DNA from: JAVBKP01 sp031553975
GTDB lineage: Bacteria; Bacillota; Clostridia; Peptostreptococcales; Anaerovoracaceae
Assembly (NCBI GenBank): GCA_031553975.1
Contig: JAVBKP010000107.1
Location: forward strand, 1 to 42,385
Direction of reading: 5' to 3'
Length of the DNA: 42,385 bases
Of the stretch, positions 16,386-24,060 are shown piece by piece. The translations under genes and the position numbers were made by a program. Each line of letters begins with the position of its first letter. Position 1 is the stretch's first letter. The notes beneath the pieces were generated by a model. That model saw nothing but the letters and a program-made list of their open reading frames with translations, did no database searches and was not told where the DNA came from.

Positions 16386-16456
16386 GGAGATAATGTCAAA
16401 TTATCTCCGGGGAGAGGTTGGTAGTTTGAAAAGCTTAAATTTAAAGATTCTCTCCC
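16386..16456 (+). promoter_or_regulatory. Tandem hairpins in the S-layer mRNA leader
   Basis: A perfect 9-bp hairpin (GGAGATAAT, loop GTCAA, ATTATCTCC; 16386-16408) is followed immediately by a second stem, GGGAGAG (16410-16416) with CTCTCCC (16450-16456). The second encloses a 33-base A/T-rich loop. They lie 30-100 bases before the S-layer start. Stable leader structures are known to lengthen S-layer mRNA life. The role here is inferred. Confidence 0.5.
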
Positions 16457-16488
16457 TAGTTAACAACCTTAAAAGGAGGAACACACTT

Positions 16489-18741
16489 ATGAGAAAGGTA
16501 CTATCATTCGTACTTGCATCATCACTTGTTTTGGGAAGCTTTGGTAGCGCATTTGCAGCTACACCAGCAAACGGTCTTACAGACTTAACTGGGAAAAATT
16601 GTGAAAACCAAGCGAGAGCACTTTATGATTTAAATGTTATCAGCGGTTATGGGGACGGATTATTCGCTCCAGAAAAAACGGTAACAAGAGCAGAAATGGC
16701 AGCTATGATTGTTAAAGCTTTGGGCTTATCTGAGAGCGGCGCAAGCAACACATTTAAAGATGCTAAAGGACACTGGGCTAAAGAACACATCGGTATGGCA
16801 CAAAGTCTTGAAATCATCACTGGATATCCAGATGGCACTTTCAAGCCGGATGCAAAAGTTAATTACAACGAAGCGGTAACTATGATTGTTAAAGCTTTAG
16901 GTTATAACCAAGAAAGTTTACCAGGAATCTGGCCTAACAACTACCTTGCTAAAGCACAAAGACTTGGTCTAAGCACAGGTATCGCTACAGGTTCTGCAGG
17001 CGCAGTTAGAGGCGACATCGCCATCATGCTTTATAGAGCATTAGAAGAAGAAATCGGTACTACTAACAAAGATGGTCTTTGGAAATCTGACAGCACAACA
17101 ATGCTAGACGGATTAGACGCTGTAGCTGATACTAGCTTCTCAGTAATCACTGGAAATGAAGACAGTTCAATCAGCCTATACGACTACCTTGGACAATCAG
17201 CAAAATCATATAAAAAAGATGGCAAAATTGTTGCTATCAAAGAAATAGAGTCTAAAACATTGGTTGGAGAATTCAAATCAGCTACAGAATTCAAAGTAGG
17301 AGATAACACTTACTACTATACTGATGGCAATGACACTTATGTACCATTTGTTAACGGTAAAGCTGGTACTGCTACTAATGCAGCACTTGCTGGCGCTGGA
17401 AAACTAACAATCATGGCAAAAGTATCTGGTAACAAGATTTCTAAAATCGTTGCTACAGATAAATGGAACCAAGAAGCTTCATTTAAATATGCTACTGATA
17501 TGTTAGATGGTAAAACATTCAACACTTACACTCTTCCAACACAACTAGATGGTAAGACTGTAGATACTAGCAAATTCCAATTGATTGGTGCTGCTAACCT
17601 ACAAGCTATCGCTAAAGACAGCATCGTAACTGTATATGTTTCAGACAGCAAAATTGTTAAGATTGCCGTAAGTGCTAAAACAGCTACAGGTAAAGTAACA
17701 CAAATATCTTCTGATAACAAATATACTATCGGTGGCACTCAATATGAACTAGCAACTAACCCTGCTCCTGCTACACCTGGAATCGGTGAAGAAGGTACAG
17801 TTAGACTAGACGCTGCTGGAAAAATAGCTGAGTGGAAAGTAACTGCTGGTGCAAAACACTACGGTATGCTATTAGCTGTTCAAGCTAAAACAGGTTCATT
17901 AGATACTGACAAAGTAAAAGTCTTCACTAACGAAGGCAAAGAAGAAGTTTATACAGTAAGTGATGCAACTGCATTCTCTAATGCTAGCACTGCTGGTGTA
18001 GATTCACTAATCGAGTTCGAGTTTGACAAAGACGGAAAAATCAAAGCAGTAACTGAGAGAAGTCTAGCTACATTTGCTGGTAAAGTATCTGCTTCTAATA
18101 ACCTAATCGGTAACCTTCCAGTTGACGCAAACGTATTGGTATTCGTTATGAAATCTGCTGGAAAATATGAAATCGCTAAAGTATCTGACCTACAAAAGGA
18201 TAACGCTTTAAATACTAGTGCAGCTTATGGTTCATACACTCCATCTGGAGATGCTAAAGCTAAAGTAATGGTAGTGGCTAAAGCTGACACAACTAAAACA
18301 AATTCAGTTTATGTATTGTTACACGAAGTAAACACAGCTCTTGATGCTGATGGCGATACTGTAAACGCATTGGTTGGTCTAAAAGATGGTAAAGAGTACA
18401 AAGCAGTAACAGATAACACTGGATACTTCTCTGGATTCTCTGGACACGCTGGTCTATATCAATTAAGCGTAGACGCTAATGGCGTAGTAACTGCTAAAGA
18501 TGTTAGTATCACTTCAGTAAGTGCTATCACAGGAGTAACAGTAGACGCTATCGATGGTAACCTAGTTAAATTAAACACTAACGCTTGGGTATCAATTGAT
18601 GCAAACGCTGTAATCTATGTATACAATGCTACTAAAGAAGAGTACGAAGTTAAGACTATATCTGCTCTAAAAGGTAAGTCAGTAACAATGTACCAAATCG
18701 ACAAAGATAGCGAACAATATGACATCGTAGTAGTTCAATAA
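16489..18741 (+). CDS. S-layer protein with N-terminal SLH domains
   Basis: 750 residues. The ATG at 16489 follows AAAGGAGGAACACACTT and starts a clear signal peptide (MRKVLSFVLASSLVLGSFGS, cleavage after AFA near residue 23). The longer open frame to 16375 crosses the leader hairpins and is rejected. SLH motifs cover about residues 27-180: NVISGYGDGLFAPEKTVTRAEMAAMIVKALG, FKDAKGHWAKEHI with GYPDGTFKPDAKV, and a weak third (WPNNYLAKAQRLGLSTGI). The remaining 570 residues are Thr/Ala/Lys/Val-rich beta modules with VVAKAD- and ITKV-like repeats. Codon use is strongly biased (GCT, ACT, AAA, GGT), unlike its neighbours, as in very highly expressed genes. It is monocistronic with strong terminators on both sides. 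It is the best candidate for the main S-layer protein. Confidence 0.9.
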   Translation: MRKVLSFVLASSLVLGSFGSAFAATPANGLTDLTGKNCENQARALYDLNVISGYGDGLFAPEKTVTRAEMAAMIVKALGLSESGASNTFKDAKGHWAKEHIGMAQSLEIITGYPDGTFKPDAKVNYNEAVTMIVKALGYNQESLPGIWPNNYLAKAQRLGLSTGIATGSAGAVRGDIAIMLYRALEEEIGTTNKDGLWKSDSTTMLDGLDAVADTSFSVITGNEDSSISLYDYLGQSAKSYKKDGKIVAIKEIESKTLVGEFKSATEFKVGDNTYYYTDGNDTYVPFVNGKAGTATNAALAGAGKLTIMAKVSGNKISKIVATDKWNQEASFKYATDMLDGKTFNTYTLPTQLDGKTVDTSKFQLIGAANLQAIAKDSIVTVYVSDSKIVKIAVSAKTATGKVTQISSDNKYTIGGTQYELATNPAPATPGIGEEGTVRLDAAGKIAEWKVTAGAKHYGMLLAVQAKTGSLDTDKVKVFTNEGKEEVYTVSDATAFSNASTAGVDSLIEFEFDKDGKIKAVTERSLATFAGKVSASNNLIGNLPVDANVLVFVMKSAGKYEIAKVSDLQKDNALNTSAAYGSYTPSGDAKAKVMVVAKADTTKTNSVYVLLHEVNTALDADGDTVNALVGLKDGKEYKAVTDNTGYFSGFSGHAGLYQLSVDANGVVTAKDVSITSVSAITGVTVDAIDGNLVKLNTNAWVSIDANAVIYVYNATKEEYEVKTISALKGKSVTMYQIDKDSEQYDIVVVQ

Positions 18742-18772
18742 TAAGTTAACCACTCTGCCTAGAGTAAATAAT

Positions 18773-18809
18773 AAAAAGGAGGGGCGACCGCAAGGTCGTC
18801 CCTCCTTTT
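18773..18809 (+). terminator. Strong terminator of the S-layer gene
   Basis: AAGGAGGGGCGACC, loop GCAA, then GGTCGTCCCTCCTTTT. The stem is 14 bp with one G-T pair and a GNRA-type loop, ending in T. Confidence 0.92.
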
Positions 18810-18812
18810 ATT

Positions 18813-18937
18813 CCCCAACGGGTGCCAGGCTGAGCCTGACGCCCGTTGGGGGCCCCATGAAAGCTGCAGAAGATGTGCGGCAGAGCCACACCTCATTCTG
18901 CTCTATCCTCCCAAATGCCAGGCTGAGCCTGACGCCC
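18813..18937. repeat. Cluster of GC-rich hairpins with a 22-bp direct repeat
   Basis: CCCCAACGGG (18813-18822) and CCCGTTGGGG (18842-18851) close a long hairpin. Its interior (18823-18844, starting TGCCAGGCTGAGCC) is repeated exactly, 22 bases, at 18916-18937, where the outer arms are missing. Between them 18865-18902 forms a third hairpin (GCAGAA...TTCTGC with TGTG/CACA inside). This fills the 332-base gap between the S-layer and TolC-family genes along with the terminator and the next promoter. No coding sequence is seen here. Confidence 0.6.
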
Positions 18938-18966
18938 TCACATGTTGAAAACACATAATTTTCCTC

Positions 18967-18995
18967 TTGCAGTTGGCTTTTTTGAGGTGTATAAT
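18967..18995 (+). promoter_or_regulatory. Promoter of the TolC-family gene
   Basis: TTGCAG (18967-18972), a 17-base spacer and a perfect TATAAT (18990-18995), giving a leader of about 70 nucleotides. Confidence 0.75.
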
Positions 18996-19073
18996 GAGGT
19001 TATGTGAAAATCCGACCCAAAGGTCGAGTATCTAAAAACCCTAAACACAAACAGTACATAAGGAGAACACAAA

Positions 19074-20279
19074 ATGAAATTAAATAAACTAATAGTAACT
19101 ATAGGCGTGGCAAGTACAATGGTATTGGCCAGCGGAATTGCAGCATTTGCTGCTGATACTACTACCGCTACCCCTAGAACTATCGTGCCTACTATGACAT
19201 TCAGCGAAAATGTAGTGTCGCTTTCCCTAGACGATACGATTAAGATCATGCAGACAACAGGCGCTGGCGCTCAAACCGCTGAATATAATATGAAAAAAGC
19301 TAAATCCATCGAGGAAGGATATAATGAAGGATATACAACCATTAAGAATGCTTTAAATCTTTCTAGCATGCTTTCTCTGGCTTCACAGTCTGCATTTGGT
19401 TTAGGTGACGTATCTGAATCAGACAAAGCACTTCTCAATTTGCAAAGAGCATATGCTAAAGTGCAAGGTCCTGCCAACTTCGATGCAGAGATGAACAAGC
19501 TAGAATACGATGCCGTACAGACATACTATGGTGTTTTACAAGCACAAGATAACTTAAAAGCATCTAATGACAATTTGAAAATTCAAGAAGGGCTATTGGC
19601 CACTACACACAAGAAGTATTCATTAGGGCTAGTAGCTAAAAAAGATGTTTTGGCAGCACAGACGGCAGTGACTACCGCAAAATCTGATGTTATCTCCGCG
19701 CAAAACACACTTAAAAATGCAAAAATGAATTTTAACTTTCAATTAGGCAACTCAGTTATGCAAGGTGTGACGTTGACAGATGTGCTGAAAGAAATCACAC
19801 CACCTGCTATCCTTTTAGAAGATGCCATTAACTCCGCATTGGACAAAAGAGGTGAAATTAGAGCGTCAGAGCTTGGGTATAAAGCTACTGAAATTCAGTT
19901 TAATAGTATTAAATATCGCTACCCTGCAAATGCCTCTAAATACCTAAGTGCGCAGGTTGCTGCACTACAATCTGAAAAAGCATTTAACGATTCCTTCTTC
20001 TATATAGAAATGGAAGTCCGTTCTAAGTTTATGGATTTAGAAACTAAAAAAGCTGCTGTTGATTCCGCTAGAGCCACAGTGACAAATGCAAACGAAATGT
20101 ATCGCTTGACTAACATTTCATACAACAACGGCCTTGCTACACTAAGCGACGTACAGCAGGCTCAACTAGGTGCCTATAGGGCCAACCAAGGCCTGTCAGC
20201 CGCCATCACCAACTATGACCTGTCCATCTACGCATTCAAATATGCCACAGGCGCAGGCGTAAGTCCAGTGGGGATGTAA
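19074..20279 (+). CDS. TolC-family (outer-membrane efflux-like) secreted protein
   Basis: 401 residues. A signal peptide (1-26, AAFA|AD) precedes two long, repeated helical halves (about 45-215 and 240-395). Typical OEP blocks are YDAVQTYYGVLQAQDNLKASN, KYSLGLVAKKDVLAAQTAV and, in the second half, NISYNNGLATLSDVQQAQLG. In Gram-negatives TolC forms an outer-membrane channel. In monoderm Firmicutes homologues exist without an outer membrane, and their role is unclear. No RND or ABC pump and no membrane-fusion protein lie nearby. The ribosome binding site is AAGGAGAAC. It is monocistronic (own promoter and terminator). It could form a cell-wall-spanning structure or simply a coiled-coil surface layer (inference). 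Confidence 0.85.
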   Translation: MKLNKLIVTIGVASTMVLASGIAAFAADTTTATPRTIVPTMTFSENVVSLSLDDTIKIMQTTGAGAQTAEYNMKKAKSIEEGYNEGYTTIKNALNLSSMLSLASQSAFGLGDVSESDKALLNLQRAYAKVQGPANFDAEMNKLEYDAVQTYYGVLQAQDNLKASNDNLKIQEGLLATTHKKYSLGLVAKKDVLAAQTAVTTAKSDVISAQNTLKNAKMNFNFQLGNSVMQGVTLTDVLKEITPPAILLEDAINSALDKRGEIRASELGYKATEIQFNSIKYRYPANASKYLSAQVAALQSEKAFNDSFFYIEMEVRSKFMDLETKKAAVDSARATVTNANEMYRLTNISYNNGLATLSDVQQAQLGAYRANQGLSAAITNYDLSIYAFKYATGAGVSPVGM

Positions 20280-20308
20280 TTAAGCAAATATAGCCGGAAA
20301 AAGATTAG

Positions 20309-20333
20309 GGACGACTGCGAGGTCGTCCTTTTT
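20309..20333 (+). terminator. Terminator of the TolC-family gene
   Basis: GGACGAC and GTCGTCC close a 6-base loop, followed by TTTTT. A second small stem, GGCGTC/GACGCC, lies at 20360-20376 and has an A-rich left flank, so it would act as a terminator only for minus-strand transcripts. Confidence 0.8.
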
Positions 20334-20508
20334 GTTGTCCTAGCCAAAAAAGAAAAGAAGGCGTCTGCAGGACGCCCCATTACCGGAATAAAATCTGTTT
20401 ATTGTCGCGCTTTCTCATGGAGACCGGATGGCAGTCATACCTACATGATATAGCAAACAGATATATAAAAATAATATCTCTTTATTCGACAATTATCAAC
20501 AACTCTAT

Positions 20509-20527
20509 GACGAACTTTTTGTTCGTC
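20509..20527. promoter_or_regulatory. Inverted repeat upstream of the PlcR-like regulator
   Basis: GACGAAC-TTTTT-GTTCGTC, perfect 7-bp arms, ends 3 bases before the -35 box of the regulator's promoter. This position suits an operator. The rest of the 20340-20508 gap shows nothing recognisable. Confidence 0.4.
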
Positions 20528-20530
20528 TGT

Positions 20531-20559
20531 TTGTACTGACAGTCGAAATATGTTATAAT
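20531..20559 (+). promoter_or_regulatory. Promoter of the PlcR-like regulator
   Basis: TTGTAC (20531-20536), a 17-base spacer and a perfect TATAAT (20554-20559), 37 bases before the start codon. Confidence 0.75.
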
Positions 20560-20596
20560 TTTTATACTATGAAAATCGGAGATTGGAATTGTAGCA

Positions 20597-21508
20597 ATGG
20601 ACAATATTAACTATGGTGAATTAATCAAAAATCGGCGGGAAGAAATTGGGCTAAAACAGCGTGGTCTGTGTGAGGATGGAAAGATATGCTCTGAAAGGCA
20701 TCTCCAGTTCATTGAAGCAGGAGAGAGAATGCCCTCTAGAGATCTACTAAAGGTGCTTTTGGAGAGGTTGGGTGAAGACCCGTCTTTATACATACTCAAT
20801 GTAAACAACAAAGAAACTGCATATGCCCACAATAAGCTGTTAGAATTAGATGCGTTAATGAAATCTAGGGATTATGTTTCTGCTCAGAAAAAAATTGCTC
20901 GAATACAGCCTAAAGTCCGAACAAACTTTGAGATTCAAATGCTAAGCAGAATCAAAGCCGAACTACTCTTTTGGACTGAAAAAGATTACAGTGCCTCACT
21001 CTCCCTTTGTATTGTTGCTCTGGACTTAACTAGAAAAAACTTTGATGAAAATCAAATAGGTGAATACATGCTATCTGAGGAGGAAGTGAATATCATAAAC
21101 ATGATGGCCAAAATTCATGCTGAGAGCGGAGATGTGAACCGTTGTATAAAGATTCTATACGGTGTTAGGCAGGCTTTCCAAAAGCCGTATATAACGGATA
21201 AACTAAAATCAAAAGTGTTAATCTCTGCTTTGTATAATTTATCAAAGGCATTAGGTTCTCTTGGCCGTTATGAGGAAGAACTAGAAATCGCTAGTGAAGG
21301 GATCAATATTAGTACACAGAACTATAACCTGTATAGCCTTGGAAGCCTGTATTATAATAAGGCACATGCATTTTATCACTTAGGGGATGTCGATGCTGCT
21401 ACGGAGAATTTTAAGCTTTCCTATCATGCTTACATAATACAAAGTCAACATGATTTGGCAGAAATGGCAAAAAAATATGCCGCAGAAAAATACGGCATAC
21501 TTGTTTAA
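20597..21508 (+). CDS. HTH-TPR (RRNPP/PlcR-like) peptide-responsive regulator
   Basis: 303 residues. An XRE-type helix-turn-helix (about 6-62: GELIKNRREEIGLKQRGL, then ICSERHLQFIEAGERMPSRD) is followed by about 240 residues of helical repeats. The clearest TPR units are near 210-290 (ALYNLSKALGSLGRYEEELE, YYNKAHAFYHLGDVDAATEN). This is the architecture and size of PlcR, NprR and related regulators, which bind a re-imported oligopeptide in the TPR groove and control DNA binding. A tiny secreted-peptide gene converges on its 3' end and is the natural candidate for the signal. The ribosome binding site is weak (GGAG, 14 bases off). Targets are unknown; the flanking surface genes are possible. 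Confidence 0.88.
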   Translation: MDNINYGELIKNRREEIGLKQRGLCEDGKICSERHLQFIEAGERMPSRDLLKVLLERLGEDPSLYILNVNNKETAYAHNKLLELDALMKSRDYVSAQKKIARIQPKVRTNFEIQMLSRIKAELLFWTEKDYSASLSLCIVALDLTRKNFDENQIGEYMLSEEEVNIINMMAKIHAESGDVNRCIKILYGVRQAFQKPYITDKLKSKVLISALYNLSKALGSLGRYEEELEIASEGINISTQNYNLYSLGSLYYNKAHAFYHLGDVDAATENFKLSYHAYIIQSQHDLAEMAKKYAAEKYGILV

Positions 21509-21520
21509 GTAACTATTTGT

Positions 21521-21649
21521 TTATACCCAAGGCATATCCGATTGTGGTGTAACCACTGGTGGTGTAGTTCCCCCGATTGGCGCTAGTGGTGCTACTACTA
21601 TGCTGAATACCAGTACAGCAGCTAGGCAAATTGATGTTAGTTTTTTCAT
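21521..21649 (-). CDS. Small secreted signal peptide precursor (PapR-like candidate)
   Basis: 42 codons, too short for routine gene calling. The ATG at 21649 follows a perfect AAGGAGGAACAAAAA. The product is MKKLTSICLAAVLVFSIVVA, then PLAPIGGTTPPVVTPQSDMPWV. It has a basic N-terminus and a 16-residue hydrophobic core, then a short Pro-rich tail with no further domain. The layout (Sec signal, spacer, C-terminal signal hexa- or heptapeptide) is that of PapR and other RRNPP pheromone precursors. The C-terminal SDMPWV resembles the S/A-D-L/M-P-F start of PapR signal heptapeptides as I recall them. It is convergent with the HTH-TPR regulator, with stop codons 12 bases apart. It is predicted to be exported, trimmed and re-imported. 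The importer is not in this window. Confidence 0.72.
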   Translation of the reverse strand: MKKLTSICLAAVLVFSIVVAPLAPIGGTTPPVVTPQSDMPWV

Positions 21650-21692
21650 TTTTTGTTCCTCCTTGGTTTTAATTTAAATAATTTGTTTGCAT

Positions 21693-21718
21693 GAAGTGAG
21701 TGTCTCTCACTTCTTTTT
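21693..21718 (+). terminator. Hairpin with T run; 5' UTR of the peptide gene on the other strand
   Basis: GAAGTGAG-TGTCT-CTCACTTC is followed on the plus strand by TTTTT. For the regulator transcript it is the first terminator after the stop, which makes that mRNA antisense to the whole peptide gene. On the minus strand it lies between a TATGATACAAT region (about 21728-21718) and the peptide ribosome binding site, so it could also be an operator or leader hairpin. Confidence 0.55.
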
Positions 21719-21764
21719 GTATTGTATCATACTTTTTTTGTTTTTTGATAACTTAAAAAATATA

Positions 21765-22052
21765 TTAATTCAAATTGGGCAAAGCAAAAACACCCGATAT
21801 ATAATTAAATAGCATAAGATTAAGCACTACAGCCAAAGGCACCAAGATTCTAAACGACTGGTGTCTTGTTTTATGACGGAATATCCTCATGCCCGCAAAT
21901 ATACCAATACCACCCATGGCGAATGCTATAAGGAATAAATGAATTTCGGGCACCCTGCGTCCCCCATGCTTTGCTTTTTGCTTATCAAATCCCATCACTA
22001 AGAATGCAAATGCGTTCCATGCCATCAATATAAAATATATTATATTACTCAT
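21765..22052 (-). CDS. DUF1294 small membrane protein
   Basis: 95 residues. The family pattern DKQKAKHGGRRVPEIHLFLI, then GGIGIFAGMRIFRHKTRHQSF, is diagnostic of DUF1294. There are hydrophobic segments at about 4-22, 38-56 and 70-90. The function is unknown. The ribosome binding site is AGGAGAAC. It is a single gene upstream of the peptide gene on the same strand, with 115 bases between them, so weak co-transcription is possible. Confidence 0.88.
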   Translation of the reverse strand: MSNIIYFILMAWNAFAFLVMGFDKQKAKHGGRRVPEIHLFLIAFAMGGIGIFAGMRIFRHKTRHQSFRILVPLAVVLNLMLFNYISGVFALPNLN

Positions 22053-22204
22053 TCTGTTCTCCTAAATTTGCGCGCATCCTTCTAGACTGGCTCAGTTATA
22101 ACCTTCTTTCTATTCTAGACGGATTTTTATAGTAGGTCAACTTTATTATTTCTCGAAAAGATCAAAATGTGCGTTACTGTCACTCTTATTAAATTGTATA
22201 TACC

Positions 22205-22245
22205 TATAATGTGAGAATTTTTACCACGTATTGCGTGATAAAAAT
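22205..22245 (+). promoter_or_regulatory. -10 box and operator-like inverted repeat of the XRE gene
   Basis: TATAAT (22205-22210) is followed by an inverted repeat, ATTTTTACCACG (22217-22228) with CGTGATAAAAAT (22234-22245), 11 of 12 paired around TATTG. No good -35 is visible. A repressor bound at the start site fits autoregulation by the downstream regulator. Confidence 0.5.
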
Positions 22246-22281
22246 CCACCATATACAATGAAGTAAAGTAGAGGTCGCAAT

Positions 22282-22656
22282 ATGAATCGTATCAAGGAAC
22301 TTCGTAAAAAACTGAATAAGAGCCAGTGGGATTTCGCAAAGGATTTTAACATTTGCCGCACGACTTTGGCAAAATGGGAAAAAGGAATACATAATCCCGA
22401 CTACAATACCGTGATTAAACTGGCTGACTATTTTAATGTCAGCACAGATTATCTCATGGGGCATGATTATTACCCTGTGGTAGAAGAGCAAATAGGGTTT
22501 GTCCATGAGATTATTCCTCAGATTCAGGATGTCCTCATTACAAACGGTGTCATATGTGAAGGCAAACCCATGACCTCCGCCCAACAAGCAATTGTTTTAG
22601 ACTACATCAATTCAAATGCTACCTTCCTAAAGAAAATGCTAGGGGATAGTAAATAA
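22282..22656 (+). CDS. XRE-family transcriptional regulator
   Basis: 124 residues. The N-terminal HTH (1-62) reads IKELRKKLNKSQWDFAKDFN, then TTLAKWEKGIHNPDYNTVIK and LADYFNVSTDYLMG, a textbook Cro/CI-type domain. The C-terminal 60 residues are helical and unassigned; they may be a dimerisation part. The ribosome binding site is AGAGGT. It stands 54 bases before ugd on the same strand with no terminator between, so it may be co-transcribed with the nucleotide-sugar genes and could regulate the capsule cluster (inference). Confidence 0.9.
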   Translation: MNRIKELRKKLNKSQWDFAKDFNICRTTLAKWEKGIHNPDYNTVIKLADYFNVSTDYLMGHDYYPVVEEQIGFVHEIIPQIQDVLITNGVICEGKPMTSAQQAIVLDYINSNATFLKKMLGDSK

Positions 22657-22710
22657 ACTCCAAAATGTGGTATTATATAGTGATATATAAAATCACAAAG
22701 GAGAATCACC

Positions 22711-24060
22711 ATGAAAATCGCAATTGTTGGAACTGGCTATGTAGGTCTTGTGACTGGTATATGCTTCGCAGAGATGGGCAACGACGTAGTTTGCATAGAT
22801 ACCAATAAAGACAAAATTGATATGCTCAACCGCTTAGAATGCCCGATATATGAACCAGGCCTTGAGGATTTGCTAAAATCCAATGTTAATGAAAATCGCC
22901 TCAGTTTTACCATTGATGCAGAATCCACACTTCAAAACTCTGATATATGCTTTATAGCCGTAGGGACTCCCCCTGGTGAAGATGGTAGTGCTGACCTGCA
23001 ATACGTGCTAGCCGTGGCCTCCACCATCGGAAGGCACATGAATCGCCACATGTATATAATAGATAAATCCACTGTGCCTGTAGGCACTGCCGATAAAGTT
23101 CGTGTGGCTGTCCAGAAGGAACTAGATAATAGGAAGTCTGATTTAACCTTTGATGTAATCTCCAATCCAGAGTTTCTAAAAGAAGGCGCTGCCATCAATG
23201 ATTGCATGAAACCAGACCGGGTGGTCATTGGTACAGATAATGAAAAAGCACTGAGAGTAATGAAAGAACTATACTCTCCTTTTGTACGGAATTCAGGCAA
23301 CTTTATTCACATGGATATTAAGAGTGCAGAAATGACAAAATATACCGCCAATGCCATGCTAGCCACTAAAATATCCTTTATCAACGAAATGTCTAATATC
23401 TGCGAGCGTGTAGGTGCCGATATTAACATGGTGCGAAAAGGCATAGGTAGTGATCAACGGATCGGGTATCATTTTATATATCCTGGTTGCGGATATGGTG
23501 GTAGCTGTTTCCCAAAAGACGTACGGGCCCTAATCCAAACAGGCAAAGAATATGGATACGAACCCCAAATTCTCCAATCTGTGGAAACTGTTAACTATCG
23601 TCAAAAGTACAAGCTAGTGGAGTACATCACATCTGAGTTTGGTCAGGATTTGGTCGGCAAAACCTTTGGTATATGGGGTCTTTCCTTTAAGCCAGATACA
23701 GATGACATGCGAGAAGCTACCTCGATTACGGTAATTAACGAACTAACAAAACGTGGTGCTAACGTCAAAGCCTACGATCCAAAAGCCACCCACGAGGCAC
23801 AAACAATTTACTTAAAAGACAATGATAAAGTGGTGTATGTAAAAGGCAAGTACGATGCCATCACTGATGCTGACGCTATGATTCTCATCACTGAATGGAA
23901 AGAGTTTCGTAGTCCGGATTTCTATGAGATGAAACGAATCATGAAGTCCCCTATTATTTTTGACGGGCGTAATCAGTATGACCCAGCCAGTCTAGATGAA
24001 CATGGTTTTGCATATTACCAAATCGGTGTAGCTCAGAAAACAACTAAGGCAGGTGCATGA
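22711..24060 (+). CDS. UDP-glucose 6-dehydrogenase
   Basis: 449 residues. It oxidises UDP-glucose twice to UDP-glucuronate with NAD+. The Rossmann motif GTGYVGLVTG (7-16), STVPVGT (120-126), the substrate block EFLKEGAA and the catalytic Cys266 in GYGGSCFPKD are all present. The C-terminal UDP-binding domain (GLSFKPDTDDMREA) is complete. The ribosome binding site AAAGGAGAATC is strong. It overlaps the next gene by 4 bases (ATGA), so UDP-glucuronate is passed straight to the decarboxylase pathway. Confidence 0.96.
   Translation: MKIAIVGTGYVGLVTGICFAEMGNDVVCIDTNKDKIDMLNRLECPIYEPGLEDLLKSNVNENRLSFTIDAESTLQNSDICFIAVGTPPGEDGSADLQYVLAVASTIGRHMNRHMYIIDKSTVPVGTADKVRVAVQKELDNRKSDLTFDVISNPEFLKEGAAINDCMKPDRVVIGTDNEKALRVMKELYSPFVRNSGNFIHMDIKSAEMTKYTANAMLATKISFINEMSNICERVGADINMVRKGIGSDQRIGYHFIYPGCGYGGSCFPKDVRALIQTGKEYGYEPQILQSVETVNYRQKYKLVEYITSEFGQDLVGKTFGIWGLSFKPDTDDMREATSITVINELTKRGANVKAYDPKATHEAQTIYLKDNDKVVYVKGKYDAITDADAMILITEWKEFRSPDFYEMKRIMKSPIIFDGRNQYDPASLDEHGFAYYQIGVAQKTTKAGA

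Noticed and set aside
18813..18937. CRISPR array
   Set aside because: There are only two exact copies of a 22-base unit, 71 bases apart, with no regular spacers and no cas genes.
20597..21760. PlcR box (TATGNAAN4TNCATA) near the regulator pair
   Set aside because: No such palindrome is visible in either promoter. If the regulator binds DNA nearby, it uses a different site.
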